Of a stretch of 64,000 nt of DNA, positions 23,720 through 37,280 are shown piece after piece. A program made the position numbers and the translations under genes. Each line of letters starts with the position of its first letter. Position 1 is the first letter of the stretch. The notes under the pieces were generated by a model. That model was not told the origin of the DNA. It ran no database searches and was given only the letters and a program-made list of their open reading frames with translations. The stretch is from Lithospermum erythrorhizon (lineage: Eukaryota; Streptophyta; Magnoliopsida; Boraginales; Boraginaceae): contig JADFUC010001346.1 in assembly GCA_019722365.1 (NCBI GenBank), positions 124,001 to 188,000 on the forward strand, read 5' to 3'.

Positions 23720-25418
23720 AAATTTGGTTAAAAGCATCTTTCCGTTATGTTTTTTCCTTATCCGTAGTTGTTGCTAAGTTTACTTCAGAACCGTCTGCTG
23801 TAAACTCAACTTTGCAAGCTAGCATTATGATATCTTTGACGAGTAACTTTATACATTTGAAAAGGATAAATTTGTCTCATGCCAAATGTGGGCTTTACCT
23901 TTTGGGGAAGTAGGCTTTGTGTTTCTTTTTAGTTTTTTTAGGTTCATCTGACCTTGTCCATTACATTTGAGAAGTTATACACTTATACTAATGTTTAAAG
24001 CTCTTTAACACTTCAATTTTGCATTAGAGTGTGTGTGCCGAAATTGCATAAATCATATTATATCTTACCTCACATCTTGCTTAATAATTTCTTACCTGTG
24101 TAGACTATTATGGTATATCTTTTTTATTCAGTTTTTGTGGTCTTTTTCTTTTTGCCTGTTCCTTTATCTTGGTCAATGGTTGATATTTCTTTGCTAATGG
24201 TATAAGTACTCCAGTATCTAATAGTGGAGAACTAAGTGCGGTCCACTTTTAGTGTGCTTGTTAACATCCATAATAGAAGTCTCTTGAGAGTATTGGTGTT
24301 GCTTAGAGTGAAGGGTGTGAAACGGATTGGAGGAGTATGTGAATAAGATATATTTGGATGAACTTTGTTGATGTTCCAGTGGGTCAAAACTAAAAACTTG
24401 TCGTCACTGTACCAAACAACATATAAGATATTCTACCTACACTTGTGCCTCCTGCTCTAATTATTGTGCACCCATTGCATGATGTACACTTCTTTAGAGA
24501 ATGCGCCACGATGGGAGGCATGTAAAGTAGGTAAAGAATCTTTGTCGACCAAGCACATTGTAAGCAGATGGTAGACTTTATAGGTTTTCGCTCAGTTTTA
24601 TGTCAATTGTAAGAAACACTCGAGAGCCACAAAACTCTCTGGTCGGCGTTATGTGATGAAGTTTCCTTTCTGATGACAGGAAGTGGAAGTCTTTGGAATT
24701 CCACTAGAACGTCGACCATGCTCAAGGTTACAAAAGAGCAAGGTACACTATTTGTGGAAGCTTCAGAATTGGACATAGATTGAAGTTGAGGCATGTGTTC
24801 AGGTTGGTTGTGCTTCACATTTTTAATTTGAATTAGACTCTTGTTTTTTTTTATGCCTTGTTTGCAATATTCCAACTTAAGTTGTTAAATCATATTTCTG
24901 TCATAGTTGCATATAACACCATGTATTGATCATACTATCATACAATTAGTTTAGTTCACCTACACCATAGCAAATTGGCAAGGCGTATCGAAGGAGGCTG
25001 GACTTCACCTAAACCATACTTTATAATTATTTCAGATGAGTTAATTTACACCCCTTGAAATTGTTTTTCTTCCTAATTGATAATTAATAATATCCACATT
25101 GGTAGGACACGACTTGATAAGATGCTTGATTGCTATTCTTATTGCTATTCTTATTGTTAATTGATTTTAACGTTGAATATCATTGATTACTATGGTATCG
25201 GAGTCTACCTATGTTCAAATCATATGTACCTTCAACCCCTCCCTTGCCAAAAAGTCTAAAGTCAAATTCTTGATTGGCTGGGGTTCGAAGTTTGACTTGA
25301 AAAATTCGGCTCAAACTTTGATTTGATATGTTCAAAGTTCAAACTTTGATTTAATATGTTCAAAGTTCAAACTCAAATCAAACCTTGTTTTTTGACTCAA
25401 TCAACTTCAACACTTATT

Positions 25419-25507
25419 TAGGATGCGGGTTTGGTTTAGTGGTTAGTCGCTCACTTGTAAGGGTAGAGGTCTAGGGTTCAAACCTAGTCGTTAGCTTTAA
25501 AAAAAAA
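25419..25507 (+). mobile_element. tRNA-derived SINE with poly(A) tail and target-site duplication
   Basis: The A box TGGTTTAGTGG (25432-25442) and B box GGTTCAAACC (25475-25484) are near-perfect pol III promoter elements with normal tRNA spacing. They are followed by TTTAAAAAAAA. An imperfect duplication of about 16 bases flanks it: AACTTCAACACTTATT (25403-25418) and AACTTCCAACACTTGTT (25508-25524). It is not a functional tRNA: it is too short for the cloverleaf 3' arm and has no matching acceptor stem. Confidence 0.8.
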
Positions 25508-25786
25508 ACTTCCAACACTTGTTCAATTCTCTTCGAACCATATATGTAATTAGATTTTTTAAATTTTTTTCTTGATTTTTATAAAATTTTGATTTTTTCG
25601 TTCGAATTTCGAACCTTTGAATGTATTGGATCTTTAATTTTCCGGTTCGCTTGAACCTCCAATCAAATTGAACTTTCAAGTCGAACACTTCAACCCAAAT
25701 CTATTGATGTAGTACTACTTATTTAGGACCCTATCCGAGTATCCACCGTGGATGTCACGTTTTAGGAATTTATTCAATAGAAGCTA

Positions 25787-25959
25787 CTCCCTCTATCGCT
25801 CAATGTTAGGGCCATTTTCCATTTTAGGAAATCCCTAAATTACGTCACTTTTGTGAAACGCCGCATTAGAGGGAAAATTGAAAATATGAGAGGAGTTTAA
25901 ATTTTATTAAAGTTGTGTGAAAAAAGTAAATGGGTTTAGCATTTAGGGATGGAGGGAGT
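25787..25959. mobile_element. Stowaway-type MITE, 173 bp, TA target duplication
   Basis: The left end CTCCCTCTATCGCTCAATGT and the reverse complement of the right end, CTCCCTCCATCCCTAAATGC, match closely for about 30 bases, with TA on both sides (25785-25786 and 25960-25961). The terminal CTCCCTC motif and TA duplication are the hallmarks of Tc1/mariner-related Stowaway MITEs. No coding capacity. Confidence 0.88.
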
Positions 25960-27437
25960 ATATGAAATTTTCAGCTTGTGTATATTAAAAATGTTATCCA
26001 TTCGTGTACTTTTTGTCAAATATCATAAAACATATATAAAATACTCTAGTTCAAATCTAAAAGATCAAGGAGTTACATTTAAATTCAAAACTTGACAATG
26101 TTTTTATGGATTAAGGGTATAGGAGTAATCAACATTAATTCAACAATTACCTATATACTCCTATCGGGTAACGTTTAATACAAACAAGGTGTGGTTAATT
26201 GTACATTCACGTTTCTAAATATTTAACATCATTCTTTATAATTGATGAAATTATTCTCTTTGTTCATGTCCTATGAAGTCAAATATTTTATATTATTTGA
26301 TTATTGGATGTAATCAGCGATGGAGCTATAAGATGTGTTGGAGGGGGCAACCGCTCACTAATTTTTTTATTTTTTTTGAACGCCTCACCATTGAACATTA
26401 TGTATTGAACACCTATTGTCTTGAATTTTTTTGAAACTTGTTAGTGCCTTGGTAGGAAACTACAAGTCTACAACCTTTCTCAATAAAGTAATTACAATTG
26501 ATGATATTGACTGCTAGTATTTGATCATGCAGGATTGAAGATGGATGTAGCAGGCATTATATATACACTATAATCATATCCTCTTGGTCCTTGGTCTTTG
26601 GTCTTGGTGAATTTGCAATTTGTTATGTATATAACTTGAACTTATGGTTGAGTTATCAATTTCATGTTGTTATGAGCTGTTAGGCCAAAAGTGTAATTGT
26701 AAAATTGAGTGTGCCCTTTCGAAGCATTGTGCAAATTTGAGTTACGCTGTTGTTTTGTTATTTGTTAATGTTTGTACAGATGTCGACGAAAGGGAAGAAA
26801 CTAATCGCGGTTTTGCCAAGTACCGAAGGTAACGAGTTATCAAGCCACTCAATTATCAAGTCTCACTTTAAAGTGTACATTCATTATTTTTCATTTTCAT
26901 GAATGGATTAGCTGGTTTGATAGGACCTTTATCAAGTGCTTCATGGTCCGAACTAACTAAGCTTATTAGCTTAAGGCTAGATCGCAAGTTCCTGTTTGTC
27001 TTTGGCTTGCATGAGATAAGATACATGCTGTTGTATGATCACAAGTTACATCAAGACACATATTGCGATTAACTGATTCCTAATATTTTAGGAGAGGGAC
27101 TTCGATGGTTCGTACGGTTTCATATTTTTACAAGTTACACCATAATTAATTATCATGATTTAACCGAAGCGGTCCCTATGATACCAAATTCATTAAAAGA
27201 TCACAACCGCTCACTGGTAACACTGCCATACTGCATTACTGCTATACAAAGATCAGAACTAAAAAGAGAAAAGAAAGGACATAGATTTTCAACCCAGTAA
27301 ACTCTAGTGAGAGAAAATGATTTTACTGTCCCAATGTTGCAGACAATAACACACTGCTTCCAAAATTTGTGGTTTCTATAAACATTTGTCACTTCGATAT
27401 TCTGTTTTCGGGAGTACTTTGTGTCTCATATTTCATA

Positions 27438-27620
27438 CTCTCTCAAATTCATTTTAATTATTATTTGATTTTTAAAATTAAACTCTCAATTTTCATTAAT
27501 TGGCTTTAATTATTTATTATTTTAAAAATATAAAATTTATATTATCGGATTCATATTTTAAAAATACTTTCATAATATTATTTTTTAAATTTTTTTAATA
27601 AATATAATTAAAGAGAATTA
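27438..27620 (+). repeat. AT-rich MITE-like repeat fragment, copy 1
   Basis: Starts after TA with CTCTCTCAAATTCATTTTAATTATT and continues with TTTTTAAAATTAAA and AAAATACTTTC blocks. It shares the same block order with the copy at 29747. Only the left terminus resembles a Stowaway end; no matching right end was found. Both copies seem to end at a similar point. Confidence 0.5.
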
Positions 27621-29746
27621 AAGATAAAAAAAAAATTTATCTTTGACATGGTGAATTAATTAAATGTATCGGTACATAAATTTGTATCTCATAATGATTT
27701 TTATATTATGCGCTATTCACTAAACACGATATACAAACATACGAATCGATCGTCACATGATATTCAAAAAAAATATACTCAAGAATGTATATAAACATGC
27801 GAATTATGAACCCCAATAATCGAAAAGAGATAAAAAGTGATCCGTGAACCGAATACTTAGGAGGGTGTTTTGGGAAAGCGATTTTTGTCAAACCCAACTT
27901 ATGTTTTTGATTCGAGCTAAAAAAGTTCTCTGCTTTTACAATCAACCCATAACTTCTATAAGTTTCTCAAATTAACGAAAGTCAAAAATAAAAAAAAATA
28001 AAGAATTCCTCAACTTTTTTTCGCTCCAACTTATGTTTCTTGGCTTCACCTCAAGAATTTATTACATTATTCTTTTAAGTATTCTAAAACATAAAATTTG
28101 ATAGGAACGAAGACGCATTTCTTATAAGCTCATTTTATACTTCATACAATTTATAAGTAAGTATTAAATCAAACATATTATAAATGTTATTCAAATTATA
28201 AACTATTTATAAGTTACATGGTTTATTATATATTAAAAAAAATAAGCTTATCCAAACGGCCAATTAATGTTTTGCACCTTCACCAAAGCAAATACACTAG
28301 TGATTTTTGCCCTTAACCCTAGTTTGTCAGTCTCACCAACCACCACTACTTGTTTAATTTTCACCCTTGTTGCAAAAACACCCTCTACTTCTGAGCCAAC
28401 CTTTGAATACCCTCTTTGACTACCAAACTCTCTTTCCCCCTCTTATCCTAATCACTAATTACAAGCATAGGACCGCATCAAGAGGGGAGATGCTCACAAT
28501 CATATTTCTATTTTGCCATTTTGAACCCCACATGGTATCTTATTTCATGTACTCATGATTACCCATAAAATAAAATTAAGTAAAAGTTTCAACCATCATT
28601 ACATTTTGTATATAATACCATTCGATCATTTTGGCTCAAGCTTGGCCTTCGCACGTGACCCTAAATCAGAGGAGTTCTCATAACATTTTAAATATTACGA
28701 AATCAGAAGTTTCAAGCTTCTAAAGATAATTTGTGAATATAATACAAGAAAAAATTAATACGCGAAATAGCTGTGACCACTATTCTTTTTATCAGAATAT
28801 TTATTTTTATTTACATTTGGGCGCTTTGTTTCTTTTAATTCAAGATAATATCATCATAAATTTCTTTCTATTTTGGTTGTGAATGTTTCTTTTTACTTTA
28901 ATCTCAACAGTAGTAATACACACACCCAAATAAGCAAGAGCTGGGGCTTAAAATGACTATTTTGCCCCTATTCGTAGTTAGAATGGTAAAAGTTTTATTG
29001 GCGACAACTGACATTTCATTAAATCTTAAAATATTATTCGGCCACAGATATTGCCCGCTTTAATTTAATACAATGGCCCCATTTTATTTAACAAAATTAT
29101 TTTTATTTATTCGAATCTGCCCATTCTACCGAATACCACTAATAACATAAACTATTCATAATTTCTCAAATTTATTTTGATAACCTTACAATTTTTAAAT
29201 GAAACTCGTATCATAAATAATTGTATACTTTATATAGACAGAAAAATTACTTCATCCATCCCACAAAAATTATCCATTTTTTTAATCAGAATTTTAAAAT
29301 CTTTGATCTTTAATATATTTATTTTGCGTTATAGGGTTATTTTATAAAAATATATCAATTGAAAAAAAAAATTGAAATGTATTTTTCTATTGATATACTT
29401 TATCAAGTTTATACAATACAAATAAAATATGGCCAAAAAAGTCAAAAGAAAACAATTCATGAATTTAAAGGAGACATATATTGATATTAAATCTAATGAA
29501 ATACTCACAATTGCTAAAAATTGAAAACCCATTATCAGCTTAATTTGATATGTTTTGAAACTAAAAATAAAATATACGTACTTCTTATAAAACCAAACAT
29601 ATATTACCATGGCTTATTTTATGACTTGAAAAGAGAAAATAACATAGATTATTTTGGCTCTTCATAAAATGTTAAATAAAACTTCACCTTTTAGAAAAAC
29701 GTTTAAAATTAAATATGAATAATGTTTTCATAATTTTAATATAATA

Positions 29747-29915
29747 CTCCTTTCAATCCACTTTAATTATCAAGCTGATTTTTTAAAATCGAATTTCGAC
29801 AATCAATTATTAATTATTCATTATTCTAAAGCAAAATATAAATTTTTTTATTTTAAAATACTTTCTTGCTAATATTAATTTTTATTTTTTAATAATATAA
29901 TAAAAATTAATTGGA
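29747..29915 (+). repeat. AT-rich MITE-like repeat fragment, copy 2
   Basis: Starts after TA with CTCCTTTCAATCCACTTTAATTAT, then GATTTTTTAAAATCGAA and AAAATACTTTCTTGCTAAT. It is related block by block to the copy at 27438. No right-hand inverted terminus seen. Confidence 0.5.
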
Positions 29916-31150
29916 AACCAAATATTTATCTCTCGAGCATGTAATAAAGCTTAATTAAAATAGATCGGGGCCGAACTACTATAAATAATTCATTAATTCA
30001 ATGTAATATATTAGACCATATAAGCAATGAAAGTAGCTGCTGAAACTTTTTTCAACTACTTAATAAAATAACGGGTAAGACAACGACCGCTATTAATCTA
30101 AGCGATTAATTTTATCAAAATACATTCAACACGCCGATTGCAGAAGTTTTTAATTTAATAATTAACGCATTTTACTTCGATTTTGTCGATGGTTTGTAAA
30201 AAGTAATACGCATACGATTTATCAGATTTCGTTAATTTTTTTTTAATCATATCCTAATTCATATCATATCAATATTTCCATAATAACATAATTTTTTTAT
30301 GAAAGAAGTTATCAATCAAAATTAATCATTTTTTTACTTTTATAAATAAAATCTTAAGTTTTTCGAGTTTCTTTTACTTTATAAATAGAGTTTTTTTCTT
30401 ATATTTTTTTATTACATGAAGAAATTGATTATAAATGGGTTGATCAATTATATCAGACTGCTATTATTCAGATTTCATTACTGCATCAGCTCTTTGTTTA
30501 TTGTAATCGCATTCGTTTATTTTATTAGAATCTTTATTTTGCTTTAATCATTATTATAATACGATTAAAAAAAATATTTGTATACCCTTTTATTTCAGAA
30601 AAATTCAGTCAAAAATAATTTATTTTAAGCTGCTAATTATTTTATTTAATTAGAAATCCATAATTTATAATTTATTTAATCATAAAAATAAAAAGTAATA
30701 AAGAAACAAGCACATAATATGTTTCAAGAGCCATTGAATTTTATTAAACAAACCATCATGGGGTCAGAAAAGTTTCGAACGATCATTGAATTATTATTTA
30801 TGTTAAATGTAAGATAACGTAGAGTCATTTTAATTAAAAAAAAAATATATTGAATAACTAAATCATTGTTGATTGATGTGTAATAAATTGATAATTACAA
30901 ACATAAAGCATGTTTAGAAGTAGTGAAACATATCACCATCAAAATTGTCAAAAAAAAAAAGCATCTCCATCAATGCAACCCAAGTGATGATATTCTTAGT
31001 ATAGGAAATCTAAGAGTCCTAATGAAATCAATCTTTCACTTTGGATTTTGAGGTGTCATCATAACCTAATGAACCCCACAACATCATCATCATCCCCTTC
31101 TTCTTCTCTCTCTTCAATTATACACATTACTCAAAATTCTGCAAACTTAA

Positions 31151-31158
31151 TATAAATA
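31151..31158 (+). promoter_or_regulatory. Probable TATA box of CCCH-RRM gene A
   Basis: TATAAATA, 160 bases upstream of the start codon at 31311. Paralogue B has the same octamer 202 bases before its start codon. Confidence 0.6.
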
Positions 31159-31310
31159 TATTGCATGCAAAGTAAAATACATAAAAGCCTCAAACCAAAA
31201 GCAAAAAACCGAGTTTGTGTGTTTTTTTCGTAGTGGTGGATGTTTTCCCACCACTTAACAATTTTTAGTTGAGTAGAAAAAAATTTGAAAATTATTTAAA
31301 CTGCATAATA

Positions 31311-34146
31311 ATGGATGCATATGATGCATCAAAAATGATTTTAACTAGGATCCAAAGTTTGGATCCAGAAAATGCATCAAAAATCATGGGTTATATACTT
31401 ATTCAGGATTTGGGGGACAAAGAGTTGATAAGATTAGCACATGGCCCTGAAACCCATTTGGTTTCTTTGATTAATAAAGCTAAAATATTTTTAGGATTTT
31501 CACCAAATTGTGGTACTTTTGTTCAGTTGTCTTCAGCTAGAATTGTTGTACCAAATGGTGAAAATAATGGGTTTTCTTCTTACAATCATGGTCAGTTGAA
31601 AAGTCCTAATCTTTCTTGTTCTCCTTCTTCTCCTTGGTCAAATGGTTCAAATGGGTTTGGAGTTTTTTCAAGAAAGAGTTCAGTTTCAGCTTCTTATGCT
31701 TCTGTAGTAAACTGTGGTGTGTCAACACAAAGTTTGAATCTTTCTTTGGACATGAACAATAATTCTAGTACTGATTTAGTTAGTGATGAGTCTTTGCCTC
31801 ATCCTGTAATAATGAGTCCAAGTGGTAGAAGTGAGTGTACATTATGGAACCATGATGACCATTTTGCCCCTCATGCTAGTCAATTTCATAGGAGGAGTTG
31901 TTCTGTGAATGATGCGTATCTGTTTGAAGATGGGGATAGTGGTGGGCAAAATGGTAATTTATTGGGGGGTTGGAGGCCTTGCATGTACTTTGCTAGAGGC
32001 TTTTGCAAGAATGGTAGTAGTTGTAAATTTTCTCATACTTTCGATGCTTCAAATGGTGATTTAGCTCTTGTTGGCTCTCCCAACAACATGGATGGTTTTG
32101 ATAGACTGAGGATGAAAGCCATTCAACAGCAGAGGTTTGCTGCTGCTTCTGAGCTCATGGCTTCTAGCCCTCGTCACTCATTTCCATACAGAAGGTGTGG
32201 TAATTATTACAATATACTATTTCTTTGATGTTTCATTTAGATTTTAGTTGTTTGTGAAATTTTATGTATTTCTTCCCAACAAGAATTTCGAGTATATTTA
32301 AACTATATGTTATAGTGATACTCATAGTAATGTGGTATTTCCCAGATCCAGTGCTGCTGCATTGATGGGGGAAGAATTCCAAAAGTTTGGTCCGTGTGGA
32401 CCGGATATTAATAATTTTCCAAGTTTGGGATTGGATTGTAATTCGAGTTCCCGGCAGATTTATCTGACCTTTCCTGCTGATAGTGCATTTACTGAAGAGG
32501 ATGTGTCTAACTACTTTAGGTAATCCCCTGGAAAAGAATTGTTACTCCTATTTTACAATGAAAAGTGTTGCATCTATAATTTGGAACTTCCTAGATGTTG
32601 CTTATGTGAATCCTTTGGTTTTGAAGCATGTATGGCCCTGTTCAAGATGTTAGAATTCCATACCAGCAGAAGCGTATGTTTGGGTTTGTCACCTTTGTCT
32701 ATGCAGAGACCGTCAATCTTATTCTGGCGAAGGGAAATCCTCATTTTGTGTGCGACTACCGAGTGCTAGTAAAGCCTTACAAGGAAAAGGGGAAGGTTGC
32801 AGAGAAGTAAGTATCCGAAAGCCAATAGTGAATGTTAAATTCTTCTTTACTGAATTCTTTTATTCGTTGGAAGGTATCTGAGGAATAGTATCTGCAGCAA
32901 CTGCAACAAAAATGTTATCTAAATATACATCACATTTGTATGGGTCTCAACTTTGGTTGACTGATTTTGTGATTCTTAATTCTTTGGATAATATGTAGGA
33001 AACGCCAACAACAGCTTTTTGACACAGGGGAATCCCCAGCATCTCTAAGCCCAACTGGGTTTGATGTGAGAGAATCGAATGACCTTCCCTTCGGTAAGGA
33101 TAAGTGGTAATGATTGCTATTACATATACATGTTTGACAAATATATTCCTGCCTCTGTACTAGGAGGAAGAATGCTTTATAATGCAAAGGAGATGATTTT
33201 GAAAAAACAATTAGACGAGCAGGCTGAATTGCAGCAAGCCATTGAACTTCAGGGCAGAAGACTGATGAACATGCATCTGATGGAGTTGAAGTATAATTAC
33301 AATAATCATCAATGTCGTCCCAGTTTTCCACTTCCCTTTCCATTGACATCAAGGCTCCAAACACATCCCCAATTGTTTCAGAACATTGGCCAGCCTTATG
33401 ATGGAGTTGAAGTTCAAGGTCAACTATTTGAAATTGTGTTTATGTTGTTTAGTTGACCTTATGTTTGTTTACTGAGGGATGGTGGTATTTTTTCATATTG
33501 CAGTGAACCCAACTAGCGTGCAAGTAGGTGATAATCCAGCCAATGTTGCCAATGAGACTGATACCAAGGAAATTTCTGATACATCTGATGATAACAATGG
33601 TTGTGAGGGTGACAGCAGCAAGGATGCTAAAGTGATGCTCGAAGAGGCTGATCTCCAAGAAAGGTATTAAACATAAATAAGGTCGTAGTCTTAACTTTTT
33701 AATCTAATTGTTGTATCATTGGTTTCCATCATATGTTCTGTATCGTATGTTAGTATTTGATGGTCTACTTTTTATATTTTCACTTACAGTTTATCTTCAG
33801 ATTGATTTACTATTCAACTGATATTGAGTTCCTATATTTTTGGAAACAGCTTGGAGCATATTTTCCCAGACAACCTCTTTGCTTCTACTAAATTAGATAC
33901 TGAAGCTGATGCTAATAGCCCTCTAATCACATCATCTAACTATAAGGCAGTCCTTTCGTCCACTTCTTTGGCCATTGGTGCGGTGGAGTCTGCTAAATCA
34001 TGTCACTTCCAAATGCCGATGTATTTAAACTGCCATTTATTTTTCCTTGGCATTCTCATAATATATTGCCAAGACAATTGAAATTGAACTTGATGTGCTC
34101 GTGTTGATTTAGGTTTCCATCGGGACAAGGAGTCGTGGAGATGTAG
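31311..34146 (+). CDS. CCCH zinc-finger + RRM RNA-binding protein, tandem copy A, 8 exons
   Basis: Plant CCCH family with one C-X7-C-X5-C-X3-H finger and one RRM (Arabidopsis C3H22/46/53 type), probably a cytoplasmic or nuclear RNA-binding regulator. Exons: 31311-32194, 32346-32519, 32627-32806, 32999-33093, 33164-33418, 33504-33663, 33850-34020, 34113-34146. All are GT-AG with consistent phases, giving 1,953 bases and 650 residues. Domains: N-terminal [20 protein letters not shown] module (family-typical, MLLE-like helix region); the CCCH finger in [21 protein letters not shown] (Cys about residue 224); an RRM around residues 330-405 with RNP2 IYLTFP and RNP1 KRMFGFVTF; a coiled coil with [21 protein letters not shown] sequence; and a conserved C-terminus ending in [15 protein letters not shown]. 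The start at 31311 is chosen because copy B begins with the matching MDTYDATKM. Confidence 0.93.
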
Positions 34147-35789
34147 ATTACGAGAAAGGCGTAAAGGGTAACTTGTTAACTATGGCATAAGAGCCTTGCT
34201 CCACTCATTAGATTACAGAAAACTTGGTCAATTTAATTTGTCGAGTCTTGTTATTTATGCGTACTATTTACCCCTTTAACCCGTTTAGGTGGTAGACTCT
34301 TCGTAGGCATGTTAATGTTGATGTTGATAACGTTTCTTGATGCAGGAGAAGTATGAGCAGAATCCAGAAAAATAGTGTAATTCTGAAGTAGCTATATGTC
34401 CAATGCATACAACAACAAAAGAAAAGATATGAAGGAAGATCACATCAGGATAATTGTCAGCATCAATAGCATACAACTAGTTGCAACAAATACATATAAT
34501 GTATAGTAAATGACATGTGATGAACTGAAATATGGAGGAGAGGGGGTCCCCTCTTCTGTTTCTTTTGCACCCTCTCTGTATACTGTGGTTCTGTGCATGG
34601 GCCCCAGGGAATAGCATAGCAACAAAGGAACAACTACTAACTCTTATTGAATAATATATACTAATTCTAATATTTTACATTTTTACATATACTACTTTGA
34701 CTGTTTCATTTACAGTTTTTAAGTATCTTTTATTTTATTTTACCATGTTTGATTATGATTGATGTCCTTGTCCTGTTTGCATTATATTTTTGTTAATATT
34801 CTTTCTCAAGGGAATATAGAGCAAAGATTGTCTCTTTATTGTCCACTTCCTATTTTTTGAATTAGTCATTGTTCTTAAAAAAGTTATTGTTCTTTTTTAA
34901 AGTGATATGAACATTTCATCATTAGTGATAAATTTTAGATTTTTAAAAAATGGTGTCTTTATCAAAGAAATTAGTGTGACAAATCATTGCCAAGTTTCTA
35001 AGTGTGCCAATAATAACAATGACCCCAGTGGTGAAAAAAACAGAAAATAAGGTGACAATAACCAATCAACAGTGTGTACATCAAAAGATAACTTTTGATC
35101 CCTCCATTGAGAATTCTTTATAATATTGTAGGATGAATTGTAATTAACGGTCAGGATTTGATATAAAAGTAAAAATGTCAATTAAAACATTAAACATGAT
35201 AAGTTTGATTCAATAAATTTTAAGAGGTTGTAAAATGTTATGTTTTGTTGATTTAACAAAATCAGATGCTCGAACCTCTATAGTCTCCTACTCTTTGAGT
35301 CTCTAGGTAGCCTAAACGTTTTTAATAGGTTAGAATGCCACCCTCGTCCCAAAAAATATGTAATCAAAGTTTTATCCAACTAAAACTAAGGTGTAACATG
35401 TATTATTTTTGATAATTAAAAATTAAAATTGACATTATTTATCGAATTTGAGAATCGACTTTTTGGAAGAACAATCCATTAAATATTGAAATCCTAGCAT
35501 GCTTGTCTCGATGGTTGTGCAACAATTTCCCCTTGATTAGAGACAACTTTTTAGGCATAATGGCACAAAGGTGTAGATGATGGGAGTAGGAAAACAAAAA
35601 TAGGCAGAAAAGGGGGCACTTTAAGTGAGAATGGAGAGCAAAGTAGGGACGTTTTATGTCATTTTATGGTCACTTTTAGGTGGACGTGAGGGGACGAGAC
35701 CCATACTCACATGGGTGCTCTCATTCACTACTTTGAATTAGTGTCTGTCACTGCTCCTTTTTTATTCTTCAGTTTTCACTACTTTCCTT

Positions 35790-35860
35790 ACATGAGGATT
35801 GAACTAAGGATTTCAAGGGTACGTAATTGGTAATTCAATCGCTAGACCAATCGATATGTG
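35790..35860 (-). mobile_element. Possible tRNA-derived SINE fragment
   Basis: The minus strand reads TTGGTCTAGCGATTGAAT (A-box-like), then, about 30 bases on, TAGTTCAATCCTCATG (B-box-like). Spacing and order fit a pol III internal promoter. There is no poly(A) tail or target-site duplication that I can see. Confidence 0.4.
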
Positions 35861-37078
35861 GAATGCACATGTGTATTAATGTACGTCTCGTTGTCTTATC
35901 GACGCCTATTAAATGTGTGACGTACTCGATAGAACGACTTGTTAAATCCTAAACGAATACTAACCGAGTCACTACTTACATAGTAGATGCGAATGGAATG
36001 GGCTGTTGAACTGGACCCACTACTTGTTGCTTCTACACCCGGTAAATAAAAGGCCAACATTAAAATAGTATGAACTTAGCCCGGTATCACTAATTAGTTG
36101 ATTAAATTGGGATTAAAATTTGATTGTGCGAGTCCAGATGAAACTCTATGATTATTTAGAAAAAAAATATTTAATAAATAAACCATTAAATTTTTATATG
36201 TTATCTTATATTGGGTATAAATTAATAATTATATTTATAATTAAAATTTAATTTTAAGAATAAATAAATAATGATACATTAATAATATTATTCAAGTATA
36301 GTACTCAGTGTTTTTTATACGAGGCTCGTATCATACAAATTCTTATAACAGAAACAGATAACCAAAACCTGCTTTTCCCAAATAATCCAAATAGATGGTC
36401 GGGGCAAACTCATCATTCCTTGCACAATTAAATTCCTTTTTACGAAACTCTATGATACAATATGTTACGTCACACCATTCTTTTATTTTGAAATTAATTT
36501 GTGAAAACAAATAAGATATATATAATGATCTAAACCAAGGGTAAAATATATTATCACACAAAATATAAATATATTATTTAAATATTCATGTAATATAAAT
36601 TGAGACATGAATTAACACAAACTTATTCCAAAACAAACAAAAGACTACTTCCAACTCAAATTCTTTGTTTTCGCTTATTATGTTTCGAAAGTTTGATAGC
36701 TCTCAACCGGAGCAAAAGAAATAACGTTAAATACTAACACTCTACCTTTCTACGACGCCAGCTGCTCGAATACGTAAAGAATAAAATTTCATATTAAATT
36801 GGCTTAAAAAAAAAATTTCGATCATCGGCATTAATATTCGCGATTTAAATTTCATCCTAGTCATGGTCTCGGAGCCGTTAATTATTTTGTTTTGCCATTA
36901 CAAAAGAAACAAAACAACTGAAATTTGTGTTCTATAAACATGTTGATTTGTCACATTGCTGTACTGTTTTTGACATCACCGAATCCAAACTTATATTTCC
37001 CCATAATTACCTTTAATTACCTTTGTATTTTCCCACCTACCGCTTTTTATTTTTCTCGTTTATCTCTACTAACTTTCT

Positions 37079-37086
37079 TATAAATA
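37079..37086 (+). promoter_or_regulatory. Probable TATA box of CCCH-RRM gene B
   Basis: TATAAATA, about 200 bases upstream of the start codon at 37281. Confidence 0.6.
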
Positions 37087-37280
37087 CAATACAATTCTGT
37101 CAATCAATCAATTCATCATATAGTAATAAATAATATGAGTACCCACTTTAGATATTGAAATAATAAAATAATGTGTAGTAGTAGTAGTACAAACTTTTCC
37201 TAAAGTTAGTAGAAAAATCTAACCAAAAGAAACCAAAGAGCTAAAGTTGTGAATGTTCATAGGAAAATAGCACTAGCAAC

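Larger units (their letters stand above)
23720..31310. other. Long AT-rich intergenic region, no gene recognised
   Basis: About 7.6 kb. The start is the 3' flank of the TRAUCO-like gene. Short open frames at 24603-24875 (minus) and 26644-26832 (plus) match nothing I know. The region holds a SINE (25419-25507), a complete Stowaway-type MITE (25787-25959) and two related AT-rich repeats (27438 and 29747). From 27400 to 31000 the DNA is very AT-rich and looks non-coding. Confidence 0.5.
34147..37280. other. Intergenic region between the tandem CCCH-RRM genes
   Basis: Contains the 3' UTR of gene A and the promoter of gene B. The segment near 35690-35770 (CCATACTCACATG, ACTTTGAATTAGTG, then T-rich) recurs in related form at 41420-41520 downstream of gene B, showing that the duplication unit extends past the gene. 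A possible SINE fragment is at 35790-35860. The rest is AT-rich without recognisable genes. Confidence 0.5.

Noticed and set aside
24603..24875. 90-codon minus-strand frame
   Set aside because: No family resemblance and no supporting splice or promoter context.
25425..25500. Possible tRNA gene
   Set aside because: A and B boxes are present but no cloverleaf with a paired acceptor stem; A-tail and flanking duplication make it a SINE.
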